Part shown: one piece after another, positions 18,343 to 27,093 of the stretch
Layout: each line of letters starts with the position of its first letter
Numbering within the stretch: position 1 is the stretch's first letter
Assembly: GCA_942492635.1 (NCBI GenBank)
Contig: CALOFP010000002.1
Location: forward strand, 186,001-250,000
Direction of reading: 5' to 3'
Length of the DNA: 64,000 bases
Origin: CALOFP01 sp942492635
Lineage (GTDB): Bacteria > UBP6 > UBA1177 > CALOFP01
Made by a program: the position numbers and the translations under genes
Notes under the pieces: model-generated
Told to the model about the DNA's origin: nothing
Seen by the model: the letters and a program-made list of their open reading frames with translations, nothing else
Databases searched by the model: none

Positions 18343-19566
18343 ATGGGAGATAAGCCTTTTTATAGCCGGGTGGAATTCAAGATATCTGCAATCTATATGG
18401 TTTTCGGAATATGTTGGATCCTTTTTTCAGACCGCTTGCTGGAGCTGTACACAACCGACATTGCAGTTATAGGTACAGTTCAGACCTTCAAAGGATGGAT
18501 CTATGTCGGAATCAGCGCCTTGCTAATCTATCTGCTGATCCTAAGGTGGCGACTACGCTGGCTCAGGTCGGAAAGAGCTCTCAGGGTTGCCGAGGCGCGT
18601 TACAGGTTGGTTTCGGAGCAGAAGGGCCAGATTGTCTACAGTTTCGATCTGAAGTCGGGAGATATCGAGTGGTGGGGTGATACAACTATGACCGGATACG
18701 ACAGGAATACATTCAACAAGCTTGGGATAAGCGGTTGGGAGGAGCACATTCATCCGGAGGACAGGGCCGAAGCGCTCTTCCTTCTGAGAGATGCCGAAAA
18801 GAGGCGAATCCCCTACGATACGGTTTATCGTTTCAGGGGGAAGAACGGTGAATATCTGCATATTGAGGATAGGGGTGTTTTCCATCGTCTGGAGAGTGGG
18901 GATCTGCAGATGTTCGGAATAATGAGGGATATTTCAAAGCGGGTAGTTCTGGAGAATCAATTTCGTAAGAAGCGGGGAGCAGCTGAACCTTCTTCCCTAT
19001 CACAGGAAACGATTTCAGCGTTCAAAGGCATAATGAGTAAGATTGTTGGAACGGTAGTTCTATTGAAAAGCACTGGGAATGACAGAGAAAAATACAGCAG
19101 GTGTTTGGAAAATCTGCAAAAATCTGTAGCCATGGCCGAAGAGTTGTTAAAAAATATGGCGAATGACAGCGGAGGCAGAGCAGATCATCCCCATTCCGGA
19201 GAGAAATCTATACTTGTCGTCGATGACGACGATCTTATGCTTGAGACAGCCTCCAGAATGCTTGAGGTTTCGGGATACAAGGTTGTCTCCGCTTCGGGTG
19301 GAAAATCGGCAGTAGAACTCTTCTCCAAGGACCCAGGTTCCATATCCCTTGTCATCCTTGATGTCTCAATGCCGGAGATGGACGGTATTGAGACTGCGAA
19401 AAGGTTGAAGGAGATTGATCCGTCTGTTTCTCTGATCATGACTTCGGGATCAGGTGACCAACTGCTGCGGGATGCCGTACGGGAACTCGGGAAGGTGAGG
19501 TCTCTGACAAAACCCTATTCAATCGAGGAGCTTTCAACCGCTGTTGGAGATGTTCTGGAGTCTTAA
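18343..19566 (+). CDS. Membrane PAS protein with receiver domain; decayed hybrid kinase
   Basis: A 407-residue protein with two membrane helices (about 8-28 and 45-68), a PAS_3-type domain (about 90-205, with GWEEHIHPEDRAEALFLL), a helical stretch (about 220-275) and a receiver (about 285-405). The receiver keeps the acidic pocket (VVDDDDLM), the phospho-accepting Asp340 in LVILDVSMPEMDG, and the Lys in LTKPYS. The helical stretch has the shape of a hybrid-kinase dimerisation domain but lacks the phosphorylated His, and the ATPase domain is absent. So it cannot phosphorylate itself and must be served by another kinase or use PAS input differently. The second of two ATGs (18343) has better spacing from AAGGAGG. 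It is divergent from the propeller cyclase. Confidence 0.75.
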   Translation: MGDKPFYSRVEFKISAIYMVFGICWILFSDRLLELYTTDIAVIGTVQTFKGWIYVGISALLIYLLILRWRLRWLRSERALRVAEARYRLVSEQKGQIVYSFDLKSGDIEWWGDTTMTGYDRNTFNKLGISGWEEHIHPEDRAEALFLLRDAEKRRIPYDTVYRFRGKNGEYLHIEDRGVFHRLESGDLQMFGIMRDISKRVVLENQFRKKRGAAEPSSLSQETISAFKGIMSKIVGTVVLLKSTGNDREKYSRCLENLQKSVAMAEELLKNMANDSGGRADHPHSGEKSILVVDDDDLMLETASRMLEVSGYKVVSASGGKSAVELFSKDPGSISLVILDVSMPEMDGIETAKRLKEIDPSVSLIMTSGSGDQLLRDAVRELGKVRSLTKPYSIEELSTAVGDVLES

Positions 19567-19691
19567 TCTAATTTTTTCAGTACTTCAAGCTGTATGGAGA
19601 AAGCAGATTTTTCTGCCGGTCATTTCTCTCGAAAAATTGTTGGATTGTTTAAGGGTGTACTGTTGGGAATTGATTGATTCGGTGGAAGGAA

Positions 19692-20768
19692 CTATCTTTC
19701 CGAGTAGTTCTTGTCAAGCCAGGTTCTGTATTCTCCGGAAAGAACCTGCTCTATCCATTCGCGGTTTTCAAGATACCACTTGACTGTCATATCAAGTCCT
19801 TTTTCAAAGTCGAGAGACTGGTTCCAGCCTAGCTCGTTCTTGATCTTCTCACAGTTGATGGCATAGCGGCGATCGTGTCCGGGACGGTCTTTGACAAAGG
19901 TTATGAGATCGGTGAACTCTTTACTATCCGTTCCGGTCTGCTCAGCAACCCTTTCACAGAGGCGATGAAGCAGATCAATGTTCGTCCACTCGTTTTCACC
20001 GCCGATATTGTAGGTTTCTCCGAGCCTTCCACTCTTCAGAATAGCCCATATCCCGCTGCAGTGGTCTTCAACATATAGCCAGTCCCTTATGTTCTTTCCG
20101 TCTCCGTAGACAGGCAGAGGTTTCCTGTCAAGCATGTTGAGTATCATTATGGGAATAAGTTTTTCGGGGAACTGGTATGGCCCGTAGTTGTTCGTACAGT
20201 TTGATATCGTTACGGGAAGTCCGTAGGTGTGGAAGTAGGCTTTTACTATGTGGTCCGAACTCGCCTTTGAAGCGCTGTATGGACTTCTCGGATCGTACGG
20301 TGTAGTTTCATGGAAGTATCCGGTTTCGCCGAGACTTCCGAAAACTTCATCTGTTGAGATGTGGTGGAAAAGTACATCGTCCCTATCTTTCCAGACTGTT
20401 CTGGCAGCTTCGAGCAGTGTGAAGGTGCCGGTTATGTTGGTGCGGATGAATTCCGCGGGACCGTGAATCGAACGGTCTACGTGGGATTCAGCGGCGAAGT
20501 GAACGACTGTACTGATCTCATGGTTTTTCATGATGTCCAGAACCTTTTCGAAATCGCAGATGTCTCCATGCTCGAAAACGTATTGTTCCGGATACTTTGC
20601 TTCAACCGCTTTAAGGTTGAAAGGGTTGCCTGCATATGTGAGCTTGTCCAGGTTGACGACTTTTCCCTTGAAGTTGCATTTTTCGAAAATGTAGTGAATG
20701 AAGTTGCTGCCGATAAAACCGGATCCGCCGGTTACAAGAATCGATGACTTTTCAATTTTTCTTTCCAT
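19692..20768 (-). CDS. rfbB: dTDP-glucose 4,6-dehydratase
   Basis: Converts dTDP-glucose to the 4-keto-6-deoxy intermediate for deoxysugars of surface polysaccharides. The 358-residue length is typical. The NAD fold TGGSGFIGSNFIHYIF is at the N-terminus, FAAESHVDRSIHGP and HISTDEVFGSLGE hold the catalytic Asp-Glu pair, and YSASKASSDH holds the Tyr-Lys pair. The start at 20768 follows GGAAGG; a longer frame from 20795 has no ribosome site. The partners rfbA, rfbC and rfbD are not in this window, so it stands alone between signalling genes. Confidence 0.93.
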   Translation of the reverse strand: MERKIEKSSILVTGGSGFIGSNFIHYIFEKCNFKGKVVNLDKLTYAGNPFNLKAVEAKYPEQYVFEHGDICDFEKVLDIMKNHEISTVVHFAAESHVDRSIHGPAEFIRTNITGTFTLLEAARTVWKDRDDVLFHHISTDEVFGSLGETGYFHETTPYDPRSPYSASKASSDHIVKAYFHTYGLPVTISNCTNNYGPYQFPEKLIPIMILNMLDRKPLPVYGDGKNIRDWLYVEDHCSGIWAILKSGRLGETYNIGGENEWTNIDLLHRLCERVAEQTGTDSKEFTDLITFVKDRPGHDRRYAINCEKIKNELGWNQSLDFEKGLDMTVKWYLENREWIEQVLSGEYRTWLDKNYSER

Positions 20769-20985
20769 ATTTCCTTCCTGATATTTTTTCACCAATATAT
20801 TGCTTGAAATCTGAAATCAACAGGGACCTTATCCTTAGCCATCATGATACCGTATCTTTCAAGTGCTGCCCCTGGAACATTGAGGTTGCCGGGAGATCCG
20901 ACCATGGGAAAAGGGAACTGGTCTAGAGAAAGCGGTTTCGAGCTGAATCCGATGTTTGCTTTCATAAAACACGATCCAGCAATGG

Positions 20986-22962
20986 TCATTGATCGCTTGT
21001 ATAGACGGACACTCGGTTTCTTCCCTCTTCCTTGGATACATAAAGTGCGGTGTCGGCTGTTTTTACAAGTTGCTCAGGAAGTTGTGCCGATTTGGGATAG
21101 CTCGATACTCCGAAACTCGATGTGATGTTGAGCTGATTTCCGTCTGCCATGATGTAGGATTTTTCAATAGCTTCACGGAGCTTTTCGGCAACGTTTCTTG
21201 ATCCTTCAGTATCGGTGTTGTGGAGAATTATTACAAACTCCTCTCCGCCGTAACGTGCGACAATGTCAACTTTCCTCGTATTGTTCTTGAGCGTTTTACC
21301 CATGAATCGGAGAATATCGTCTCCCGCTTTGTGCCCCCAGTTGTCGTTTACCCTCTTGAAAAAGTCAACGTCAAGCATGATTATCCCGAGGGGACGCTGG
21401 GAGCGACCCGCTTCCTGAACCATCCTTTCAAGCTGTTCGGTGAAGTATCTCCGATTGTAGAGTGTGGTAAGGGGGTCTATGTTTGAAAGCTCCTGAACCT
21501 TTTCGTACATTTTGATGTTCTGGAATGCTGAAGAGATGATTCTGGTAAGAAGGTTCAGGTCCTCCCTTGAGTGTTTCGAAAGCTTTTCATCCCCCTTGAA
21601 GAAGAGGGAGAGCGTTCCAAGAGAAGCATTCTCTTTTCTCAGAAGGAATGAGCTCATTCGATCAAACTGATTGAGAGGCTGGAATTCCGCTTCAGGGAAA
21701 AGTTTTTCGCCTGTTTTTCGCTTTGCGAGATCCTTCCTCTCGATATACTCACCCATCTTGTTGTCGAGAAATATATTGAAGATGCTCTCTTGCGCTCCGA
21801 GGGGTGCGGATTTTACGGGGATATATTCGCGATTGTTGCCGGCGACCCCTTTTCTGTCTTCCACATTGGACCGTTCGAAGATGTGTCCTTTATGCACGCC
21901 GTCGGTGTAGTCCGAGAAAAGAAGAACATCCGCCTCAGGCACCATGCCGAAAATTACTTTTGCGGAATTTTTAAAAAGTGCGTTTCTGTTGAAGGATTCA
22001 AGAAGAGTCTTCGCACCCTGATACAGTTTGGCCTTTCTCTTTCTTTCAAGGAGAACCTGACCGAAAGTGGATCCTATTTTCAGAAGTTCGGAAATGTCCT
22101 TCTTCATTGGAGCAAACTTCTCTATAAGCATCTGCTTGTCACCTTCGAACACCGTATCGACGACAATGATGTACTCAGGATCGAGATTCTTGAGATATGG
22201 ATCGAACGTATTTGTCGGAAGATATATTCTCTTGTTGAATTGGGGCATCATCGGAACATTTTCCTTCTCATCCAGAATTGTGGTGCATGCGATATCCTGC
22301 CTGTTCTTTATGGCGACCCTGATAATGCCGGTGAGAGGGAACGTGTGATCCGTGCCGAACAGGCGGCCCTGACCTTCGGACTTCTCTTCATCAAAAATGA
22401 GTTCGATAATTCTTATGTTCACAGGAACACTCTTTTCCCAGAGCTCCATTCGTTTCAGATACGTCTTGAGGGGGGCAAATGGATCCCCTATTGCATCTGG
22501 GCTTGCAGATTCTGCGGACTCCTCTTTTCCGGATGAGAATAGAGTGCTCAGCCATTCGGTGCGGAAGTAGAGATAGACAGCACCCACTGAAAGAACAAAG
22601 ACTGCGTAGACGAGAAAGTGCAGGGGTTTTGATATTGTGCCGGAAAGCAGCAGCATGACGAACGAGAGAGCTGAAAAGTATGGGTAATGGGCCTTGTAGC
22701 GGGAGTGGGTAAGGGGGAGAGAGAGGAACAGCAGGGGCATCAGAGGAGATGTTACACCTCCCGTGACGAATACAACCGGAGGAAAGAGAGAAGGTAGGGA
22801 GGGTTTTATTTTTTCAACGGTGGGAAGGTATATGTTGATGATGATGTAGAGTGTCCACCATACAACCTGAATCGTCACTTTCGGTCCGATGAGGAAAGAT
22901 ACGGAGACGAAAAGCAGTGAGAGCAGGTAAAAGAAAGGTACTGAGTTAATTATCTTTTTCAT
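20986..22962 (-). CDS. Membrane diguanylate cyclase
   Basis: A 658-residue c-di-GMP synthase. The first 130 residues form about four or five membrane helices. A central region (about 170-480) has no motif I can name with certainty; around 320-480 it has the pattern of a GAF-like domain. GGDEF spans about 490-655, with ARYGGEEFVIIL (active site near 571) and the inhibitory site RKVD five residues earlier, so product feedback is likely. It is the last gene of the miaB operon: its start overlaps the ftsB-like gene by 17 bases. A 217-base gap with no clear gene follows before rfbB. Confidence 0.88.
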   Translation of the reverse strand: MKKIINSVPFFYLLSLLFVSVSFLIGPKVTIQVVWWTLYIIINIYLPTVEKIKPSLPSLFPPVVFVTGGVTSPLMPLLFLSLPLTHSRYKAHYPYFSALSFVMLLLSGTISKPLHFLVYAVFVLSVGAVYLYFRTEWLSTLFSSGKEESAESASPDAIGDPFAPLKTYLKRMELWEKSVPVNIRIIELIFDEEKSEGQGRLFGTDHTFPLTGIIRVAIKNRQDIACTTILDEKENVPMMPQFNKRIYLPTNTFDPYLKNLDPEYIIVVDTVFEGDKQMLIEKFAPMKKDISELLKIGSTFGQVLLERKRKAKLYQGAKTLLESFNRNALFKNSAKVIFGMVPEADVLLFSDYTDGVHKGHIFERSNVEDRKGVAGNNREYIPVKSAPLGAQESIFNIFLDNKMGEYIERKDLAKRKTGEKLFPEAEFQPLNQFDRMSSFLLRKENASLGTLSLFFKGDEKLSKHSREDLNLLTRIISSAFQNIKMYEKVQELSNIDPLTTLYNRRYFTEQLERMVQEAGRSQRPLGIIMLDVDFFKRVNDNWGHKAGDDILRFMGKTLKNNTRKVDIVARYGGEEFVIILHNTDTEGSRNVAEKLREAIEKSYIMADGNQLNITSSFGVSSYPKSAQLPEQLVKTADTALYVSKEEGRNRVSVYTSDQ

Positions 22963-23224
22963 AGACGATATATTGATCTTTTTTAAGCATTTTAAACTTT
23001 TTTATGAGGAGAGATTCGACCGACTTGGGATCTTTGTTTATTTTATCTATCTTGGCGGTAATATCATTAATCAATCTGGAGTTGCCGGTTGATTCATGTT
23101 TTAATTTTTTTATTACTTCGTCATTTCGAGATATGTCAGAGTAGACGCCGGCGGAATCGATGACGATTAATAAAAGAATTGCCGCGGATACAACGGCTAT
23201 TATAAGTGCAAACCCTTTTTTCAA
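22946..23224 (-). CDS. FtsB/DivIC-like septum formation protein
   Basis: A 92-residue bitopic membrane protein with one N-terminal helix (FALIIAVVSAAILLLIVI), a short coiled coil and the C-terminal pattern DPKSVESLLIKKFKMLKKDQ followed by IVYE. This matches the usual FtsB/DivIC ending (DPxxIExxAREKLGMVKxGExVY). Such proteins bridge FtsL and FtsQ at the division site. The match is by eye and the family is weakly conserved, so another small coiled-coil membrane protein is possible. It overlaps exbD by four bases and the cyclase by 17. Confidence 0.6.
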   Translation of the reverse strand: MKKGFALIIAVVSAAILLLIVIDSAGVYSDISRNDEVIKKLKHESTGNSRLINDITAKIDKINKDPKSVESLLIKKFKMLKKDQYIVYEKDN

Positions 23225-23631
23225 CGGCTGGACCTGGTACCTATTGCTATATTTTTAAACCCGTTTTTCTTAAGCAGATCGAGAAGTAACGTCACTGTAC
23301 CGTGTGTTGTCGCATTGTCTGCCTTAAGGACAATAAGATACTTTAATTTTTGATTTTTGTCAAAATTTGTCAGCTGCTTTTGAAGATGATCTAAATCGAT
23401 TTTCTCTCCGTCCATTGATATTTCACCGCTTTTCTTTATGACGATGTCGATTCTTTCTGGATTTGAAAGGCTTACGGAGGAAGATGCTTCGGGCAGTTCA
23501 ATGTCAAGGCCGGAGTCCTGAACGAAAGTTGAGGTGAGGGAAAAGAATATCAAAAGAGTGAACAGTACATCTACCAGAGAGCTGATATCTATCTTGAACT
23601 CTTCATCTTTTCGCTTCCTCAGGTTGATCAT
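23221..23631 (-). CDS. ExbD/TolR-family energy-transducing protein
   Basis: A 136-residue inner-membrane protein with a short cytoplasmic start, one helix and a periplasmic domain. The helix begins IDISSLVDVLFTLLIFFSLT, which includes the Asp that carries protons in ExbD, TolR and MotB relatives. The tail (LKADNATTHGTVTLLLDLLK) is the standard ExbD periplasmic fold. The usual ExbB/TolQ partner is not in the operon or elsewhere in the window. Its ATG overlaps the stop codon of the nucleotidyltransferase gene by one base. Confidence 0.88.
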   Translation of the reverse strand: MINLRKRKDEEFKIDISSLVDVLFTLLIFFSLTSTFVQDSGLDIELPEASSSVSLSNPERIDIVIKKSGEISMDGEKIDLDHLQKQLTNFDKNQKLKYLIVLKADNATTHGTVTLLLDLLKKNGFKNIAIGTRSSR

Positions 23632-24935
23632 TACTCACCTCTGTGCTCCGGAAGTGATGAAGTGAAGAGAATTGAAAGGAATATTAGAGAGATGAGAACG
23701 GGTGGCATTCTGAATGCGAAGAGAAGCGGAAGTATCAGCAGGAACAGACCCTCATTGAAAAAAATCTTCTTGATTTTAACCGGAACCGAAGGCAGCGGAC
23801 GCCCTATAATGCTTTTGGAGAGTGGCATGAGAATGACTAGGGTGAACAGAAGTACGAGGATTACGGTTGAAACGGCTCCTGCGCTTAAAATAACCGGTAG
23901 AATCGACAGTGCGAGTATAAGAGGACGGAAACGTTCCGTTGCAGGTGAATTATCTAGTATAGAGGGAGATAGTTTACGCTTTATCGCTTCGAGATCGAAT
24001 GCAAGGATCGCTGCTGCGTAGAGCAGGATGGAGAGATAGGGAAGGGAGAACTTCATTGCAAGAGTGAGTACCAGCATGAAAAGTGCTCCTGAAACATGGG
24101 GAAGAAAGGGTAGAAGAGATGTGTCTCTTTTAAGATTGGAGAGCATGATTGCGGATGAAATCCTGCCTAGAAACGCCTCCCAGATGGTGTCCCTGTTCCG
24201 CTCTTCAACTACCGTTTCAAGAAGCCTTTTTTCGGCCTCAAATTTCATGGATGGAGTGTCGACATCCTGCCAGAGGTTGCCTGTCATGTCCACGTAGCCG
24301 AATCTCTTATCTTCGGCAAGCCTCAGCATGCCGTCGGAGATGGAAACGTCTCCCTTCTTACTGTAAACCTCATCCAGAAGTTCGAAAATTCTGTGACGGC
24401 AGATGAAGATGCCCGTGTCTATGGCGTTGTAGGCCTTTAGTTCCTTTCCGATTCTTGAAATGTGGGGACCTTCGGTGAAAACCTTTGTGGCGTCATCAAG
24501 ATCGAAAACATCGTCAATAGCTCTGTCAACTCCCAGAAGAACGTCGAAATTATCGAGGGCCGACTCACCTCTGCTGACCAGCTTTTCAACAAAGTTGTTC
24601 GAGAATATATGATCGGACATTGAAAGCAGAAACGGTTTTTCCGGATCCAGTTTTTCCGCGGCCTTGAGAAGCGAAATGCCGTTGGATTTTCTGTACTCTT
24701 CGTTTTCGACGAATTCCACATCGATCCCGCTTTTGTCGAAGTAGTCGATTATCGACTCTTTCTTGAACCCGACAACAATGACTATCTTCTCAACTCCGGC
24801 CCTTTTCATGAGAGTGACGATTCTTTCGATAAGCGGCATGCCGCCCACCGGCATCAGAGGTTTCGGTTCGCTCTTTCCATCTTTGTTCAATCTGCTTCCA
24901 AGCCCGGAAGCGAGGATGACGCCCTGTTTTATCAT
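23631..24935 (-). CDS. Nucleotidyltransferase fused to a membrane domain
   Basis: A 434-residue fusion. Residues 1-235 are a sugar- or polyol-phosphate nucleotidyltransferase: GVILASGLGSRLNKDGKSEP is the nucleotide loop, KPLMPVGGMPLIERI the sugar-phosphate part, and LLSMSDHIFS the metal site. The rest has about five membrane helices. The layout, transferase then membrane domain, is that of the bifunctional inositol-phosphate cytidylyltransferase/CDP-alcohol phosphotransferase. Here the membrane half lacks the DGxxAR...GxxxDxxxD motif; only a vestige (FDLEAIKRKLS near 310-320) is visible. It may have become a pure anchor. The next upstream genes include a working CDP-alcohol transferase, so CDP-polyol or phospholipid headgroup chemistry is a fair guess. 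Confidence 0.7.
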   Translation of the reverse strand: MIKQGVILASGLGSRLNKDGKSEPKPLMPVGGMPLIERIVTLMKRAGVEKIVIVVGFKKESIIDYFDKSGIDVEFVENEEYRKSNGISLLKAAEKLDPEKPFLLSMSDHIFSNNFVEKLVSRGESALDNFDVLLGVDRAIDDVFDLDDATKVFTEGPHISRIGKELKAYNAIDTGIFICRHRIFELLDEVYSKKGDVSISDGMLRLAEDKRFGYVDMTGNLWQDVDTPSMKFEAEKRLLETVVEERNRDTIWEAFLGRISSAIMLSNLKRDTSLLPFLPHVSGALFMLVLTLAMKFSLPYLSILLYAAAILAFDLEAIKRKLSPSILDNSPATERFRPLILALSILPVILSAGAVSTVILVLLFTLVILMPLSKSIIGRPLPSVPVKIKKIFFNEGLFLLILPLLFAFRMPPVLISLIFLSILFTSSLPEHRGE

Positions 24936-25459
24936 TACTTTTTACTCCCTGAAAGTTCTTTGGAAATTTCCTCCGCTAGAGATACCAGATCCGACTCTTT
25001 CATCTCTCTCTCCTCAAGAATCGTCACGAGAGATTCCCGGCTTACCGGCTCGAAATAGATTCTTCGGAGAAAGGGAAATAGAGATTCAACCAGATCGTCA
25101 GGATCAAGTTCCCGGATTGCCCGCCGGTTTGCCTCTTCAATAGTGTTTGCTCCTTCAAGAAGATGATAGAATGCCGTGGGCAATACTCCTCTGTCGCGAA
25201 TCAAAGTGATGTCCGTATCGAGATCTTCAGAAATCTCGAGAGATGGAGCATGGACGTTTTCAGCAGAATTGTCGGCGAATGACCAGTCAATTCCAAGCCA
25301 CTTCACACCGGCAGCCACAGCTTCGGAAAGATCTTCCGTTCTAATTGCTACAGTACATTTTTCCTTTTCGGCCTTGATGTTTGCGGCAATTACGGAAATC
25401 GCATCCTGAAGAGTAAATCTGTCTGTACCGTTGGGGATAAAGAGTATCTGCTTTTCCAT
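24935..25459 (-). CDS. Unrecognised protein in miaB operon
   Basis: A 174-residue soluble, acidic protein that I do not recognise. It has no signal peptide or membrane helix. The N-terminal half looks alpha/beta (ILFIPNGTDRF, DAISVIAANIKAEKEKCTVA), and the C-terminal half is helical and charged (LEEREMKESDLVSLAEEISK). The start follows AGGAGC. It is two bases from pssA and overlaps the nucleotidyltransferase gene by one base, so it is made with both. A role in the same lipid or headgroup path is possible but only by neighbourhood. Confidence 0.7.
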   Translation of the reverse strand: MEKQILFIPNGTDRFTLQDAISVIAANIKAEKEKCTVAIRTEDLSEAVAAGVKWLGIDWSFADNSAENVHAPSLEISEDLDTDITLIRDRGVLPTAFYHLLEGANTIEEANRRAIRELDPDDLVESLFPFLRRIYFEPVSRESLVTILEEREMKESDLVSLAEEISKELSGSKK

Positions 25460-25461
25460 TA

Positions 25462-26247
25462 TCAGCTCCTGTTCATATCCTGGGAAATCTTTTTTTCAAT
25501 TTCTTTAACGAACTCCTTTTTGCCGGAGAGTTCGCCCTTTTCTATGTAGATAAACTGGAAGAATGTGTATACGATCATTTCAAAAAGAAGCGCATCGAGT
25601 ACCCAGGGCTCCAGAGTTACTATGCTTGCCGCGAAAGAGAAGATCATGATGACTACTGCAAGAGAGAGAATTAATATGAGAGAGGTGGGGAAACGGCGTC
25701 CGTAGTGAGCCATGAACGGATAGAAGGAGAGGTTTGCATAGGAGAGAAGAATCACGGCGGGAACAGCTAGAATGTTGTAGAAGGGCAGTGCCGAAAGATG
25801 GCATCCGAGAAGGGCTATGATGTAGAAAGCCGAAACCGGACGGGGAAATCCCAGCCAGAATCCGGGGTAGCTGATGTCGTAGGTGTTGTTTCGTGCAAAG
25901 CGGATGCAGCCGAAGCTGAGCGGCATCATTCCCATTATGAATGCCGTGATGTTGTTCATTACAGTGCTGGAAAAGAGCGGCGCGTGGTAGGAAAAGTATG
26001 CGTAGACCACAAAGGCCGGGGCTACCGAGTAGGATATGAGATCCGCTATGTTGTCCAGTTCTTTTCCGAACCGGTTTGTCATACCTGTCCATTTTGCTAC
26101 CTTGCCGTCCATGTGGTCGAAGACGAAGGCAAGAATTATCATGTAACAGGCGAGCTGGAAACTGCCTGAGAGGGCAAGAACGCTTATGAGAAGCCCCACT
26201 CCAATATTTCCAACGGTTACAAGATCCTTAAGGTGTACTATTCGCAT
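25462..26247 (-). CDS. pssA: CDP-diacylglycerol-serine phosphatidyltransferase-like
   Basis: An inner-membrane enzyme of 261 residues, likely making phosphatidylserine from CDP-diacylglycerol and serine. The catalytic CDP-alcohol transferase motif is intact: DHMDGKVAKWTGMTNRFGKE then LDNIAD. The flanks LVTVGNIGVGLLISVLALSG and ISYSVAPAFVVY fit the PssA type II group rather than PgsA. Six or more helices are predicted. No psd decarboxylase is nearby. Related CDP-alcohol enzymes use other headgroups, so serine is inferred. It overlaps the vanZ-like gene by 20 bases. Confidence 0.82.
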   Translation of the reverse strand: MRIVHLKDLVTVGNIGVGLLISVLALSGSFQLACYMIILAFVFDHMDGKVAKWTGMTNRFGKELDNIADLISYSVAPAFVVYAYFSYHAPLFSSTVMNNITAFIMGMMPLSFGCIRFARNNTYDISYPGFWLGFPRPVSAFYIIALLGCHLSALPFYNILAVPAVILLSYANLSFYPFMAHYGRRFPTSLILILSLAVVIMIFSFAASIVTLEPWVLDALLFEMIVYTFFQFIYIEKGELSGKKEFVKEIEKKISQDMNRS

Positions 26248-26593
26248 ATCTTTCTCTCCATAGATGAAAAATGTAGATGAGAACCAGGCCGGCTATGTCG
26301 GCTAGAAAATCGTAGATCGAAGGGTGCCTTCCGGGAACGAGGGATTGCAGCAGCTCGTCGAGGGCAGCGTATATGCCGGAGGCAATAAAAAAAGTTTTCC
26401 GATGTTTCAGGATTCCGTACTCTTTGAGAAAACGAAGGATCAGAAATCCAAGGATAAGATACTCCAGCAGATGGATAAGTTTATCTGAATTTTGCTGGAG
26501 TGATACCGATCCGGGAACAGGAATGTGTCCTGCGACTACCATTGCAAAAAAGTAGCCCACAAGGGGAAACGTGTACAGCAGAAATCGTCTCAT
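26228..26593 (-). CDS. VanZ-like membrane protein
   Basis: A 121-residue protein with about four membrane helices and the VanZ pattern: SDKLIHLLEYLILGFLILRF, then ALDELLQSLVPGRHPSIYDF, then LADIAGLVL. VanZ relatives are widespread; the name comes from teicoplanin resistance, but most copies have no known task. It overlaps both neighbours (four bases with the nuclease-family gene, 20 with pssA). Confidence 0.85.
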   Translation of the reverse strand: MRRFLLYTFPLVGYFFAMVVAGHIPVPGSVSLQQNSDKLIHLLEYLILGFLILRFLKEYGILKHRKTFFIASGIYAALDELLQSLVPGRHPSIYDFLADIAGLVLIYIFHLWRERYANSTP

Positions 26594-27093
26594 TGAACGG
26601 TTTTCTTCTTCTTGAATCCGGAGTCGGATAATCCGAATGACAGGGATTCGGGGCCCCCTCTCATTATTCCGGAAAGAATCTCTCCTTCTGAAGCTTTTCG
26701 GCGGTAGTAATCCTCTCTCTCCAGGAGCACTTCGTCGACGTGAACGTCGAGATCGAATTCTATGGCGAGCAGTATTCCTTCTACCGGGTAGAGTTTCACA
26801 GATGCAAGAGAATCATCCTGACGGAGAAAAACTTTAGACAAAAGATCCCCGTTTTCATTTTCAGATAGGGAAATTCTTTCAACACTCATACCCTGCTGTC
26901 GAACAAGTTGACGAATAATTCCGGAATAGATGTTTTTCTTGTCAACTATTGCGGAGACAATAGCTTCTCTTTCCCTGTCTGTAATCTGGAGGGGGAATCT
27001 GGTGGCAGTTTCAGGATGTTTGAGGATAATCATGGGAAAGATGGACTGGTAGTCCATAGTAATTCCCGAGATCTTCATTTCCAGAAAAGTCAT
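26590..27093 (-). CDS. Bifunctional nuclease family protein (DUF151)
   Basis: A 167-residue protein of the DUF151/BFN family. It shows the family path: GITMDYQSIFPMIILKHPET, a basic middle segment and GILLAIEFDLDVHVDEVLLE. Plant relatives were reported to cut RNA and DNA; the bacterial role is unknown. Adjacent miaB suggests a link to RNA. The C-terminal 30 residues are Gly/Ser/Lys-rich and probably unfolded. Its ATG overlaps the miaB stop by four bases. Confidence 0.8.
   Translation of the reverse strand: MTFLEMKISGITMDYQSIFPMIILKHPETATRFPLQITDREREAIVSAIVDKKNIYSGIIRQLVRQQGMSVERISLSENENGDLLSKVFLRQDDSLASVKLYPVEGILLAIEFDLDVHVDEVLLEREDYYRRKASEGEILSGIMRGGPESLSFGLSDSGFKKKKTVQ

Noticed and set aside
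20789..20989. A 66-codon minus-strand frame between the cyclase and rfbB
   Set aside because: The peptide looks somewhat protein-like, but no ATG in it has a ribosome site and I know no homologue; it may be a gene remnant.
21790..22536. A 248-codon plus-strand frame opposite the membrane diguanylate cyclase
   Set aside because: It is antisense to a confident GGDEF protein and its translation has no coherent domain pattern.
20768..22962. rfbB as part of the miaB operon
   Set aside because: A 217-base gap separates it from the cyclase, unlike the overlaps upstream; co-transcription is possible but not supported.
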